DNA of 64,000 nucleotides from Planococcus citri (taxonomy: Eukaryota > Arthropoda > Insecta > Hemiptera > Pseudococcidae), in assembly GCF_950023065.1 (NCBI RefSeq), contig NC_088678.1, forward strand, positions 63,022,460-63,086,459. The letters run 5' to 3'. Positions 1 to 11,967 of this stretch are shown here, in pieces. Positions within the stretch are counted from its first letter, which is position 1. Each line of letters opens with the position of its first letter. Under the pieces are notes generated by a model. It saw only the letters and a list, made by a program, of their open reading frames with translations, did no database searches and had not been told where the DNA came from. The position numbers were made by a program, and so were the translations under genes.

Positions 1-1490
1 TTTTCGCCTATTTCAGACAACATTCGAATACAAATTAAGTACAATTTTTATGATATTCAAAATGCACTAAGATTTTTTAAGGCTATTTTCAAGAAATTAT
101 CAACCATTTTCCATCATATTTCCGCCACTTTCTACACCCTTTCCAATTTTTGTCAACATTCAAAATCATTTGAATCGCATTTCAACGACTTGAAAAGAAT
201 TTAAGGAAAATTTCATGCAACATTTCTCAAACAAATTTTCTGAAAAATGTTGGTAAAAAATTTTCAATCAATTTATTGATAGTTATAATATGTACTAATT
301 TCAATAGTTCAACAAACCCAATTTTTCCTGTACTTTTCCTCGAACATTTACACTTACTCAGATTCAAATGTAAAAAAAGAGCTCGATTTGGCTATCATCA
401 AGAGCTTCATTTTTCTAAACGGCGATCGGTGATGGGAGGAAAAGGAGAAACAGAGAAAATTCATAAAACAGTCACACGACTGAGATGGGTCATCTGATTA
501 GGGGATGGGGAGGAAAATATTCCAACCTGATGCTAAACTAAAATCGAGAAATAAAAAATGGACTATAGAATCATTTTTTGAAGTATAAACCGAACATGAG
601 TTAAATTACAAGTAGGTAGCTTCGAATTTCTGCAAAAATTACGCTCGAAAACGCATTTTCTTGTAAAATAAAATTTCAAACAAAAGTTCTCATCTATTTT
701 ACCACTAATTTTCATTTTTTAAAGCAAATTTTTTCGACGAATTAGAGACGTATTCAAAATTGGGCATTTTTAGTAAAGTCGTTCAACCAAAAAAAAAAAA
801 AAAAAAAAAAAAAACAAAACAAAATTCCATTTTGGGAAAGAAAAAAATAGTGAGAAGATTTTGAAACAGAAAATGTAATTTTAGATCTACGTAAGTACGT
901 ATTTTTAGCACACAATTAGGTGTCTATTGTCACGTAAAAATTTCACGACTTTTTTCACGGTCATTTTTACACTTCATCTTTCAGTTATCCTCACATTCTA
1001 TCCATCAAGGTAAACTCACCGTAAAAAATGTATAAACAATAAAAACAAATAAACAGTATTGTTTACAATTTCCACCACTGATCAGCGAATCACCTGGTAA
1101 AATACTCATACAGTCTAATTTTTCTTCAATCCCTCAAACTCCTCAGTCCTCAATCAACATGAACAACCTTCCAATACAATTCGCAAACAAACCATCATAT
1201 CCCGTTTCAAAAAATCCAATCTCGAATGGTAAAAAATTACGCTAACTCATCCTCTACTCGGTTTCAATTAATTCGAATCCCACACGAGGAAAATCGCACC
1301 TGTAACACCAACACCACCTCACCTAATACTCATTCGTATAGGTACTTCATCTCACAATCCTGCCTGCTCCTTTTTCACCTTCTTCTTCAGATTTCACCGC
1401 TATTTCAAACCGAGTATAGTTAGGTAACTAGGTAGGTATAGAAGAAAAACACACGATAGTCTTTTAATTTCGCATTTTATACTCGAGCTC
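1..1490. other. AT-rich unique DNA, no gene seen
   Basis: No convincing coding region or transposon end is visible. The only distinct object is an uninterrupted run of 26 A at 789-814, followed by an AAAC-rich stretch. The short ORFs here lack codon bias or splice signals and look accidental. This is probably intron or intergenic DNA. Confidence 0.5.
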
Positions 1491-1800
1491 GAGGCAATTA
1501 ATTGTTTTCGTTTCCTTTTCTCGAACAAGGCCCGTTCAAAAGCAGGCACCAGCAGCCAGCATTGCGATAGACGCGTGTAACTGTACGAGGAGTATAGCCC
1601 CCTATGAAATTACTCTGCTCTCTTTTTCTGGTCTCAACACCCTCGCCTTCTCTCGTAGTATAACAGACGCAGCACCTGCATCACGACGACGATATATGTA
1701 GTATACGATTCTAGGTACCTACTAAATTCGCCATTTCACTTGACTTTATTCGATATCGTATAAGGAATCAGTTAAAAGTCGTCGTTTGTTAGGTATACAA

Positions 1801-1830
1801 TATAAAAGACTGCTCGAGGCAAAGTCCAAT
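1801..1830 (+). promoter_or_regulatory. Candidate TATA-type core promoter
   Basis: TATAAAAG starts at 1801. A weak initiator-like TCCAATA lies about 27 bases downstream, with A at 1828. The surrounding 1.5-1.85 kb is more complex and richer in CG than the flanks, as expected near an insect promoter. No clear coding exon follows within the next kilobase, so any transcript would begin with a non-coding exon. TATA-like words are common in AT-rich DNA, so this is only a candidate. Confidence 0.25.
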
Positions 1831-1930
1831 ACACAACAACGAAAACGAGACGATCTAAAACATCTTTACTTTACATTATCTCGTATTAACCCTTTTCCTT
1901 TTCAATCCCATACACCCTGCTTAAACAGAA

Positions 1931-4640
1931 AGCAAAGTGTACGGTTTCATACGTAGATACGTACAAGAGAAGATGATAAAGTTACACAATTTGCATCAAT
2001 TCACGATGTACATACTTATACAAACTAATGCGCAATTATTTGTACTTGTACATCTCAACTCTAAGCTCACATTAATAGTAAGTATACTTCACTCAAAATC
2101 AAAATACGTAGCTATGTAATTGTACGATATTATGAAGTACTTGCTCAGCACCTGATCCTTATTTCCTGCGACGTTAACATTAAACTTTATATACAAAAAT
2201 ATAGCACACACACGAACAGGTACGAGTATTATAAACTCCTATTACAATGCTTTGTTTACCCACCTGTTAAAAAGTATATAGGGAAGGTGAAAAAAAACAC
2301 ACTCTTCAAGGTCGCACTATACACGTATATACAATTTAAAAGAGAAAAAACACCACGTCATTACCCATATTAGTCAACAATCGACATCGACTCGCGCAAT
2401 GAAAATTTCTTTTTTACGCGACAATATTTACGACGATGATGTTTCATCTCATCCATAAATCGAGACGAGAAAAATATAAGCTAATTTATACGTACACGAA
2501 ATACGAATGGAACGAAGTGAACTGTGAAGTGTTGAGAGGAGTTGCAGATCGGTGCAAGATGCAAAGACCAAGTTTCACCAAAAATTTATTGTTCTAAAAA
2601 TAAATGGGTTTATTTGCGAGATAAAAATTTTGTGAATTTTCTGCATACATGTTAGATATTATTAATACGCAGATATCAGTATCTGCATTAATTTGGATTT
2701 CCCAACTCACTAATCAACTAAAGAAGATAATATCAAAAATATGTAATATCAATTCATATGGGAGAATGAGAAGAATGCTAACCCCTAAGGTATTCAAATA
2801 TTCAAGTTCTATGTCACAATCTCTCACTTGACTAAAAAAATATCCATTTGCCAGGAATTGAGAAATCACTCTAAAAAATCGTTACTCTGCACAAGGGATC
2901 GAAAAATTGCAATTGCATCTCCTGAACAATTATAAAAATGTTGAATTTTCAAAAAACATTCGAAATGATCGCAAGAGAGAGAAATATTGCAGATATTCAG
3001 ATTCACTCTGAAGAAACTCTTCGGTCTTCCAGTTTTAGGTTCATTCAAAGGGACCAAAATATGCAACAATGTGGAGGGAAATGATCAAATATGAAAACTA
3101 TCAATGTAAAAATACAATAAAACTGCATAAAATGGCAGCAAAAATTGTTAAAAATACATTTTTAAGGCGTAAAGACGATCAAAACAAATTGAAAATTATT
3201 TAATTGTCAATAAATCAATAAAAAATACTGCAAAAATTGATGAACGAGGAAAAAAAAATTTCATGTAGATTTTACTGGGTTCACCTTCAGAAATTTTTCA
3301 TTATAAACTCACTTGAAAATCTCAAAAAAAAAAAATCAATAAAAATGTTCACAAAATTGAAATGAATTGTTAGAAACAAACGTCGAGAGTCAGTACGAGC
3401 GCAGAGCAAATGACCCCCCTCCCCCTCCATTCAAAATCAACCCTTGAAAAACTTGAATAAATCAACAGTAAATTCTGAAACATTATGATGAAATTTGAAA
3501 GTTTTCAATACATTTTTTCGGTACGATTGCTAAATATTCATCTCACAATCAGTCCTTTTCCTTCTCGTTTATTGGTCCATCAATTTAGAAAAAAAATCAA
3601 AAGTCACGATGCTCCTTTCGGATGAAAAATGAGCTCAAAATGCAACATTGCAACACTTTTGCGGGACTTCTGCTGCAGAACTGCGCAGAAATATTTAGAG
3701 GATCTTTGAAGAAACCTCTCCTGCCCCTCACAGATGAAAAAAAAGGATATCTTCAAAATAAGAGAATAATTTTGATATGTACATATTTAAAGACAAGTTC
3801 GATTCCTATAAGTAATGTGATTTCATTCATAATTTGAAAATTTCTAAAATTCAATGTAACATTTTTAAACAAACATTTCTGATTAATTTTCAAACCGAAA
3901 AAAAATCAAGATAATCGAGCCGTTAAAATGCATTAAATATGCGTAAAATAAAATAATTCAAAACTCATGTCAACCTTATTTGATCAAGGCCATGGAGAAG
4001 GGAGGCAAGGGGGACCAATTTTCCAAGAGTTGGAAAGTCTCAAATTTCCTGACGGACTACAAAAATGAAAGAATTAGAAGATAAAGTTGTTCAGCTCCGA
4101 AAATTTTCAATTTTTGTATTTTTTCCCCTTTCGTATAAATTATTGACTAAAAAAAATCCGAAGCTTGTTCGTGAATTCACAAATTACTTACAAATTGTTC
4201 GACTAATTCAATTTAACAAATTTCTCTTCGAGTTAATTTTAGAGTGCGATAAAGAGACCGAAATTATATCTACTCCGAGCTCATTTTGGCTCTTAAAAAG
4301 GGCCTCAATTTTAAAAACACGTTCAACAAATTTGTAAGCATCTATTTTGGCGAAATATTCGTAGATTTTTTCAAAAATTTGAAACTTGATTTTTTCTCAA
4401 TGGTTTTTTTCAAAATTATTTTAATATTTTTTCAAGTGCTCGACTCTCATATCGTTTCAGGATATTTCACGATATTTTCACAATATTTCAATTGTTTTTA
4501 TTACAATGTATCAATGATTAATATATAATGATAAACTACATTTTCTACATCGATTTCATCCGCCCAATCCACGAGATGGGTGGGGAGGGGGCTAAGGGGG
4601 CAGTCTGCCACGACGGGGCCACGCTTTCTGGAGGGACCGA
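1931..4640. other. AT-rich unique DNA, no gene seen
   Basis: No homology I recognise and no inverted or tandem repeat of note. The stretch 1.93-2.5 kb is moderately complex. From 2.6 kb on it is low-complexity A/T sequence with short chance ORFs on both strands. Likely intron or intergenic DNA. Confidence 0.45.
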
Positions 4641-4704
4641 CAAAAGAAGATTTTGTGATGAAAGAAAAATCTGGTTTTTTTTTTACTTCTCAAAACATAA
4701 ATTT

Positions 4705-5530
4705 TAGAAAGTTTTTGCCCTCGGTTGTTTTCTCTTCTTTTCCAAAATTAAATTTTTCAAAAAAATATCATTCAACTTTTAAAGCTTAAAAGTGAAAAAA
4801 TAAACTTCTCGCATGAAAAGTATCGTTTTTATGTCTCTTGAAATACAAATTTTCAAGAGCTTTTGGCCTCACTGAGGCCTGTTGTCTTTTCTTTTTCGAA
4901 ATTGAAAGGCAAAAAATAAAAATCTAGCATAAAAACATCGCTTTTACAGGGTGTTTAACTAAATTCCCAGACAAAAAAAATCATTGATTTTTTCATGATT
5001 TTTTCGTGGCCTATTTTTCACATTTTTATCGTATGAAAATACTCCTCCCCCCGCCACCCATTTCAAAAAAATAAATAAATGACTTGAAACTGCGAGGAAA
5101 TTTTTTAAAATTTGTAGGCAACTAGGTATTTCATTTTTCTGATTTTTTGAACAAATTTTTCATTTTTTGATTTTTTTTTCATTTTATGAGCTTTTTAAAA
5201 AATTTTCGAGTGTGTTTCGAGCAAAATTCATGACTTTTTCATGACTTTTATGATCACCTACCAAATTTATGACTTTTTCATAACATTCATGACCGTTAGA
5301 CACCCTGTTTTAGTTCTCTGAAAATACAAAGTTTCGAAAGTTTTCGCCCTCGTTTTGCTCGGGCTTGTCCTCTTTTTTTCGATATCAACTTCCTAAGAAA
5401 AATCTTTTTTAGGCCTCTCGAAATCAAATTTTCATAAACTTTCGCCCTTGCTTCGCTCAGGCCAATTCGTTCCTGGCTTTGAATAAAAAAAATCACATTT
5501 GGGCCCCCAAAATTCCAAAAAAAAAAATTA
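4705..5530. repeat. Degenerate satellite with CCTCGCTTCGCTCGGG-like core, split by a MITE
   Basis: Four related monomers recur around 4714, 4859, 5341 and 5440. Each has an AAGTTTTCG-CCCTCG-CTTCGCTCGG-TTGTC core followed by a T-rich stretch and TTTCGA. Spacing is about 100-145 bases once the MITE at 4947-5307 is removed. The same family occurs in reverse at about 8225-8560, where GTCCGAACGAAGTGAGAGC is the complementary core, and a trace is seen near 15700 (CTCACTTCGTTCGGG). Confidence 0.55.
4947..5307. mobile_element. 361-bp MITE with CAGGGTGT termini and TTTTA duplication
   Basis: The left end reads CAGGGTGTTTAAC (4947 on) and the right end GTTAGACACCCTG (to 5307). These form inverted termini of about 13 bases with a mismatch. 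The 5-base direct repeat TTTTA flanks both sides (4942-4946 and 5308-5312). The interior has several TCATGACTTTTTCATGAC-like words and no ORF of interest, so it is a non-autonomous DNA element. The flanking satellite monomer reads through when the element is removed, which supports insertion. A truncated relative lies at 56752-57125. Confidence 0.7.
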
Positions 5531-6100
5531 AAATGTTTATAAGTCATATGAATATGATATCAATCGGCAAATTTTCAGTCGAACCTCCTCCCCTCCCCTC
5601 CCCTCTTTCACTGAAAACACCACTATATAGTTTCTAGAAATGGGGCCAAATATGCAATTATATATTCGTCTATTAAAGTAAATTTTTCAGTTGCCACTCA
5701 GAATTTGTCAAAAAAGCGCAGGGAAAGTCACCCCACCCCACCCCCCTGCGCCAAAATGAATGAAAATTTGATGTAAGCACACAAAAGCAACGTTTTCTAC
5801 CTTTTGAACCATTTTTTTTTTCAAAAATGTTTGCTCGTTGAACATGAAGAATTTTTTGAAAAATTTCTGTCTAATTTCATCAATTTTATCTTTGCAAATC
5901 TTGTTTTGTCCTATACTCTTGAGAAACCCCTAATTACCCCACTGCCTCCAAGAAAACCCCCCTTATCGTACTAAAAATTTTTACATTAGCCCCTTTCTCC
6001 CTCCTCCTCATTAAAAAAAAAAAAAAAAAAATAGACACATTCTTTAAACGAAAATCCGTCCAAAACACCATTCCTTTGAAGGAATAAAAGACTCGTATAA
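5531..6100. other. Low-complexity DNA with C- and A-runs
   Basis: Contains CCCCTCCCC-type tracts near 5587 and 5733 and a poly-A run of about 19 near 6012-6030. No gene or transposon structure seen. Confidence 0.4.
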
Positions 6101-7168
6101 TAAAACGGATCATCTAAGAGATTTTTTAATGCGGTATTGTTAGTCGTAGTTGGTTGGTATACGTATATATATGTAATACGTACACTTTGGTATAGCTCGT
6201 AGTACTATACCATAATAAAAAGAAACAAGACCTTATACCTACCTCTATAAGACTAGGATAAGAGAACGAGGGGGGAGGGTGGGTACTTCGCTGGATAAAC
6301 TTCTTAAACTGGCAAAGCTTCGGCTGAAAAAGGCTGCGGGCCGGAGCAGGGAAGTTATTTTCATAATTTAATTAAACTTTGCACATTTCGCTTGGGTTTT
6401 TATCTTTGCTATTATTTTCAATATACGCGCCATTAAAAGACGTTATTCTTTGCTGTATTGCTGTTGTAGTACCGATCATTAAATTATAATTATTCGCACT
6501 TTCGACGTTCATTTTAATCTTTCGGTCGCTCGTTAAACTTTCGCCTAATAAATATATATAGCCAAAGCTCGTGAAAATTTTTTCAAACACACCGACATCG
6601 ACATCGTTTGTCGTTCGGTCCGTATGCCAGTAACGTTACCTACGTAACTCTTTATACTCGTACCTAGTACCTACTACGTTTCGTCGTAGAGAAAAAGAAG
6701 AATAGAAAAGCGGTGGAAAAAAAAGACCAGGCCAGCATACAGAAAATAATCACCTGTAAAATTTACAACGTCCATAAAGGAGACTCTGACTCGGGTACAC
6801 GATGCGATGCGACGACATCTAACGCATTGTAAACTCGACACAAAACCACATTTAGCCAGTAATTTAAACAACTTTCAATTATGGATGAATCACTTCGAGC
6901 GTAAAATACTAATAACCCGTACGGATAACTTTATTACTATCTTGTCCCCGCACTGGTTCGCCGAACCACTCGGCAGTGTCGGCGCTTTTCCTGATGTGCC
7001 CGTGCTCGAGCACCCCAATACTACACCACACCGTCGAACAGCACACGACGACGGACGAGGACGACCCCTAATACACCACCATCTCTATATACACGATCGT
7101 GTAGTACTTATTACCCCTTTATTATTGAAAAAGCGACGAAACTGAAAGGCAAAGGCGACGAGACGCGG
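6100..7168. other. CpG-richer unique island upstream of a TATA element
   Basis: This stretch is more complex and richer in CG than its neighbours, most clearly at 6930-7110 (repeated CG and ACGACG words). Open frames exist on both strands (6372-6590 minus, 6807-7145 plus), but neither has recognisable domains. The plus frame ends just before the TATA element at 7169, so the region reads better as upstream regulatory DNA than as coding sequence. Confidence 0.35.
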
Positions 7169-7200
7169 TATAAAAAGGCAACGTACCAACTTTCAAGTCG
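7169..7200 (+). promoter_or_regulatory. Candidate core promoter: TATA box plus initiator
   Basis: TATAAAAAGG begins at 7169 in a GCG-rich setting. TTTCAAGTCGTTCT follows, with A at 7196, 27 bases from the first T of the TATA box. That spacing and the TCAAGT word fit insect TATA/initiator promoters. It lies in the CpG-richer unique island and faces rightwards. No coding exon is visible downstream before the repeats start at 7.63 kb, so a non-coding first exon is assumed. A composite E-box and ATF site lies 170 bases downstream. Confidence 0.4.
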
Positions 7201-7364
7201 TTCTAATCGAATTCCGATATACGATACACAACCGACAACGTAATCGCAAGCACACGCAGATCGATATAATTATCTCTCGAACCTGGTCTCTCTTATACGA
7301 GTACGAGTATGTGAGAGAATAATCGAGCGCAATAAATCGCCTATCATCAACTTCAATCGGCCAG

Positions 7365-7378
7365 CACGTGTTACGTCA
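7365..7378. promoter_or_regulatory. CACGTG E-box abutting a TTACGTCA bZIP site
   Basis: A perfect palindromic E-box CACGTG (7365-7370) is directly followed by TTACGTCA (7371-7378), one mismatch from the CRE/ATF consensus. It is about 170 bases downstream of the TATA candidate at 7169. Known biology: CACGTG binds bHLH factors such as Clock/Cycle or Myc/Max, and TTACGTCA-type sites bind bZIP factors. Function here is inference only. Confidence 0.3.
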
Positions 7379-7629
7379 TTCATATATAACAAATAGATAA
7401 CGAGTTGTGTACTTTATCTTTTTAATTATGAGTAATGCACTCGTCTATTGTACATAAGTGGGGGATTTACCTAGATATACATATGTACTGTAAGCGATGT
7501 AAATTCGTGCGGAAAATTTGAGTTCATTCACAGGGTGACCCCTCCCTGCCCTTTTCAGCGCGAACAAATTTTGAAAATCATTTTTTTTGAGGAATTTGAT
7601 TTCAATTATTAATCGTTTATGATACACAA

Positions 7630-7950
7630 TACACGTTGAACGAAACAAAGCTAGATCGAAAGAGCATGTCCTAAAACCTCAATTTCAAAGGCTCAGGATT
7701 TTTGACGAATTCTTGAAAATTTTAAAAATTCAAAGGGTGATTTTTGGACTTTTTCATGGAAAGTAATTTTTTTGCGACACATTGATCAATATATTACCTA
7801 TGAATAATACTTTCAATTCAACTCTCACAACAAATACCATTTTTGAGCCATTCTGGAGCTTACATCAATTTTTTGATTTGGTAGGGTCAAAAATGAATTC
7901 CAACGCTTATAACTTTGGTCAGTACTAATTGAGCAACCTGAAATTTCATT
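7630..7950 (+). mobile_element. Solo half of foldback family B
   Basis: It shares order and wording with the left arm of the foldback at 27045-27905: GAACGAAA, then TAGATCGAAAGAGCA (7652-7666), CATGTCCTAAAACCT, ATTCTGGAGCTT, CAAAAATGAA and TATAACTTTGGTCA, ending in ATTGAGCA near 7935. The complementary arm is missing, so this is a half element, degraded by many substitutions. Confidence 0.55.
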
Positions 7951-8720
7951 TTGGAATCTTAAAATTCAAAAAAAATTTGGTAAAAACCAGGGACGAAACT
8001 AAAGGTTTGAGTTAGGGAGGGGGAGGGGAGAGAGGTTTGTGCAACTGAAAATTTACCAACTGATATGAGAAAAAAAATGTAAATTTTGTCCAATAAAATG
8101 AAAGATGAGAAAACAATTCTGCCAGTTGGAAAAATTACAGGTTAGCCTATCATGACCTGAGAAAAAAATTTCGTTTTCCCTGTTCAATTTTCAGAAGCCT
8201 TGAACATGGAATTTTTTTTCTTTCAAAAATTCGTACTTTGATAGGTGAAAACACAATGTTTTTCATGTAAAGAGTTTGATTTTTTGGGTTTCTGATTTTA
8301 GAATTTGAATGATGATTTTTTTTAGAAATTCTAACTTCGAAAAAGAAGAGCAGACAAGTCCGAACGAAGTGAGAGCAAAAGCTTTCGAAAATTCGTATTT
8401 TGATAGGTATAGATTAAAAAGCAATGTTTTTTCAAGTGAAGAGTTTGATTCTTTTCGGTTTCAAAATTTTAGAATTTGAATGATAGTTTTTTAGAAATTC
8501 CAACTTCGAAAAAGACGAAGTGAGGGAAAAAACTTGGAAAATTTGAGTTTCGAGAAGTACAAAAATTCCGACGTTTTCGAAATTTGCCAACTTTATCAAA
8601 ATTTTCCAACTTCCGAAATTTGCCAATTTTTTAAAATTTGACCACTGGAAGGGGTGATTCACCCCCCCCCCCCAATATCTTCCACAGTTTCGTTCCTGTA
8701 CAAAAAAAAAAACAAAAAAC
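7951..8720. repeat. Degenerate repeats with a roughly 165-bp period
   Basis: AGAGTTTGAT at 8271 recurs at 8440, and TCGTA-TTTGATAGGT near 8230 recurs near 8393, a period of about 165 bases. The units carry the reverse complement of the satellite core seen at 4.7-5.5 kb. A run of C (8661-8673) lies beside the left edge of the large palindrome. Confidence 0.5.
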
Positions 8721-10924
8721 AAAGGGTATTCCCGGGTAAGATAGGTGAAATGCCCCTGTCCTCGGATTTTTGAAATTTTGATGAAACATTGTTGGGTGTC
8801 TTTAAAAAAAATGTTGGAGCCCAAAAAATGCCTCCCACCCCCACCCCCTTGCCCCCTATGGCCAAAAAACACTTTTTTCGGGGAAAAAATCGTACTTCAA
8901 CGAGTTTTGAATGAAAATTTTTGAATTCACCCAAAATATATGGAGGAAACATGAGTCTATCAAGGTGAATTTTTTCTAAATTTTTCGGCCCCCCAGGGGG
9001 GAGATATTGACAAAAGAAAATTTGAAACCGCCGTATCTCCGAACCTAATTCTGGTGCCCAAAATTTTTTTTCTTTCAAAAATATATCTGCATGAGTACTA
9101 TAATTGGTATTTTTTTCAAATTTTTTCTCCAGGTGGGTCATCTTCAAAAACTCAAAAAACAGTCAAAAATGCGTTTTTTGTGTCACGGAACCACCAAAAA
9201 AAGCGATACTCCCAGTGATATAATTCTGAAATTTTGCATTCGGACCTCTAAAAACAATATAAAACCAACCAACTTCTTGAAACCTTAATTTTGGGGCCAT
9301 GAGCACCCCCTCCCCCAATTTTGGGGCAAGAGAAGATCGACAATATGGGTATCGTTTTCATATGAATCGAACTTGCTGAACACGAATATGAAGTTAGATT
9401 TGCAGTAGGACCCTCCTAAGAGTCACATTGGGGGAGGAGGTTGCCCAAAAATTCGATTTTTCGAGAAATATGCTTCATTATAGCGCTACTAGTGTTTACG
9501 CAATGAGTCAGTTGCATGGCACAAATGTGTTACAAAAAATTCAATTTATGGGGAACCCCGCTCCCCAATGTACCTTTTAGGAGGGTCCAACTGTAAAAAT
9601 ATAACTTCATATTCGTGTTCAGTGGGATTTTTTGCAAATATTTCGCATTAATGATGCCAAATATACCTATCGAAAAATATCATTCCTAAAACTGAAGCAA
9701 TATTTTGAAACGCACGTGGTGTTAATTTTTTATAGCCAAAAATTTCCTAAATTTTTCGCGATTTTTCTCGATTTTCTTGAAATTTAAAATATTGGCATCA
9801 CTGCGTTCCAAAATATTTCCTCAGTTTCAGGAATGATGTCTTTCAATATTTTGTCGTCATTAACGCGAAAAATTTGCTAATAAACATTTTCAGAAGATCA
9901 ACTAACCCAAAAATAAACGATATGCAAATTTTCAATCGCTCAGTAGAACGCTAAAAGTGGTCTAGGATTTGGACGGCAATACCATAGATCAACTCAGAAT
10001 CTCAAATGCTTTCATTTGGGACTGGGCTATTCTGGGTAGGGGCAGTAGCGGAAAAACACGTTTTTTTTGATAATACCCCATCTTTGAGGGCCCATATCTT
10101 CCTGTTGGGATATTTTTCAATTCAAAATGACAATTCTGCTCAATTTGGTAAAAAAACCACCTTTTTTTGAATCATGTTTCACGAAAAATCGAATTTTTGG
10201 GCAACCCCCTCCCCCAATGTGACTCTTAGGAGGGTCCTACTGCAAATCTAACTTCATATTCGTGTTCAGCAAGTTCGATTCATATGAAAACGATACCCAT
10301 ATTGTCGATCTTCTCTTGCCCCAAAATTGGGGGAGGGGGTGCTCATGGCCCCAAAATTAAGGTTTCAAGAAGTTGGTTGGTTTTATATTGTTTTTAGAGG
10401 TCCGAATGCAAAATTTCAGAATTATATCACTGGGAGTATCGCTTTTTTTGGTGGTTCCGTGACACAAAAAACGCATTTTTGACTGTTTTTTGAGTTTTTG
10501 AAGATGACCCACCTGGAGAAAAAATTTGAAAAAAATACCAATTATAGTACTCATGCAGATATATTTTTGAAAGAAAAAAAATTTTGGGCACCAGAATTAG
10601 GTTCGGAGATACGGCGGTTTCAAATTTTCTTTTGTCAATATCTCCCCCCTGGGGGGCCGAAAAATTTAGAAAAAATTCACCTTGATAGACTCATGTTTCC
10701 TCCATATATTTTGGGTGAATTCAAAAATTTTCATTCAAAACTCGTTGAAGTACGATTTTTTCCCCGAAAAAAGTGTTTTTTGGCCATAGGGGGCAAGGGG
10801 GTGGGGGTGGGAGGCATTTTTTGGGCTCCAACATTTTTTTTAAAGACACCCAACAATGTTTCATCAAAATTTCAAAAATCCGAGGACAGGGGCATTTCAC
10901 CTATCTTACCCGGGAATACCCTTT
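8721..10924. repeat. 2.2-kb palindrome with matching 743-bp arms
   Basis: The left arm 8721-9463 is the reverse complement of the right arm 10182-10924. The sum of paired coordinates stays at 19645 at both ends, so there is no net indel. Every stretch compared by eye matched, and the arms encode the same 65- and 142-residue chance ORFs in opposite directions. Ends read AAAGGGTATTCCCGGG and its complement. The 718-base spacer is structured too: an imperfect inverted repeat pairs 9644-9725 with 9786-9865. A roughly 75-base piece of the arm (9382-9446) recurs twice more, at 9548-9622 and 10196-10268. No transposase ORF and no obvious flanking duplication were seen. It could be a young foldback element or a palindromic duplication; an assembly artefact is not excluded. 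Confidence 0.85.
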
Positions 10925-11870
10925 AGGAAATTTTTCACAATCAACATTTGCATGATTTGGAATTTGAAAAAAGGAAATTTTTTCCTCATGAGTTATCGAA
11001 GTTATTAATAAAAAGAAAATGAAACGCTGTGTTTTGGGGCATTACATTTTTTTTCTGAAGGTCCTATAAAATAACTGAGGCGAAAAAGTCGAAAAATTTT
11101 TGAAGAGACAAGATTTTAGAGAGAAATTTTATCAATCAGATCTTTCGTTTCCATTTAAATTTTAAAATTTGAGTTTGTAAATTCACATCCACTTATACTA
11201 GTTTTGAAGAATCCTTCATTTTCGAAATGAGTGGTGATTCAAATTCATTTTTTTAAAAATATCACAATCTACTTTTTTAATCCAACTTCTCACACGAAAA
11301 TTTTTGACATCTACCCACCAAACTTCTTCAGGACGTTAAATGATTGATCGATGAATGGGTGATTGGACTTGAAATAATTCCAAAAATGAATTCAATTCAG
11401 CTCGATCACGATGAATGTTGAAAAATTTTTGAGTTTTTCCTTTCCTTTGCTCTCCTCTTCTTTCCCCTCCCCTCCATTTTACTTCCCTGTCCCTTCTCTT
11501 CTCTATTTTCGAGATTTAGTTAGCTTTGTTGAAAGCCCAAATTTTGATTTAAAACACGAAGAACTGAAAATTTTGAGATTTTGGCTTTGCTTTCTTCTCT
11601 TCTACATATTTCAAGTTTTGGTAATTCGAAATGATATATTCATAAAAATGAATGGACACCTCCAAAAACTCTTTTGAAAACCTGCGTGAGAAATTTGATG
11701 AATCTGAATTTTGAAATTTTTGATATTTTTTCTACAAACGACTTTCATTAATTTTTAATTTACGAGTAAGTATAGTTACATTTTTTTCTGCTGAAAATTG
11801 TTAAAATTAGTTACATGATGAAAATATTGTAAAATTTATACAAAAATTTTCATAATTTTAGAAATATTTC
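10925..11870. other. AT-rich DNA, no gene seen
   Basis: Low-complexity A/T sequence. A pyrimidine-rich tract (TTTCCTTTGCTCTCCTCTTC and onward) lies at about 11438-11510. The 88-residue frame over it (11411-11677) is dominated by Ser, Pro and Phe from that tract and is probably not a gene. Confidence 0.4.
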
Positions 11871-11872
11871 GA

Positions 11873-11958
11873 AAAACGTCAAGATTTTGTAGCAATCACA
11901 AAGTACAATTTTGAACCGTTTTGGCCTGGTAATTGCTACGAAATCTTGACATTTTTCA
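11873..11958. repeat. Imperfect inverted repeat beside a MITE
   Basis: AAAACGTCAAGATTTTGTAGC near 11873 pairs with GCTACGAAATCTTGACATTTTT near 11935-11958, giving arms of about 22 bases around a roughly 40-base loop. It ends about ten bases before the MITE at 11968, so it may be part of an older element in which that MITE sits. Confidence 0.55.
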
Positions 11959-11967
11959 AAATAAGTA

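Noticed and set aside
8659..9147. 162-residue minus-strand ORF and its plus-strand twin at 10498-10926
   Set aside because: The identical proteins merely reflect the palindrome arms. Composition is Phe/Lys/Gly-rich, reading frames overlap with others on the same strand, and there is no known domain.
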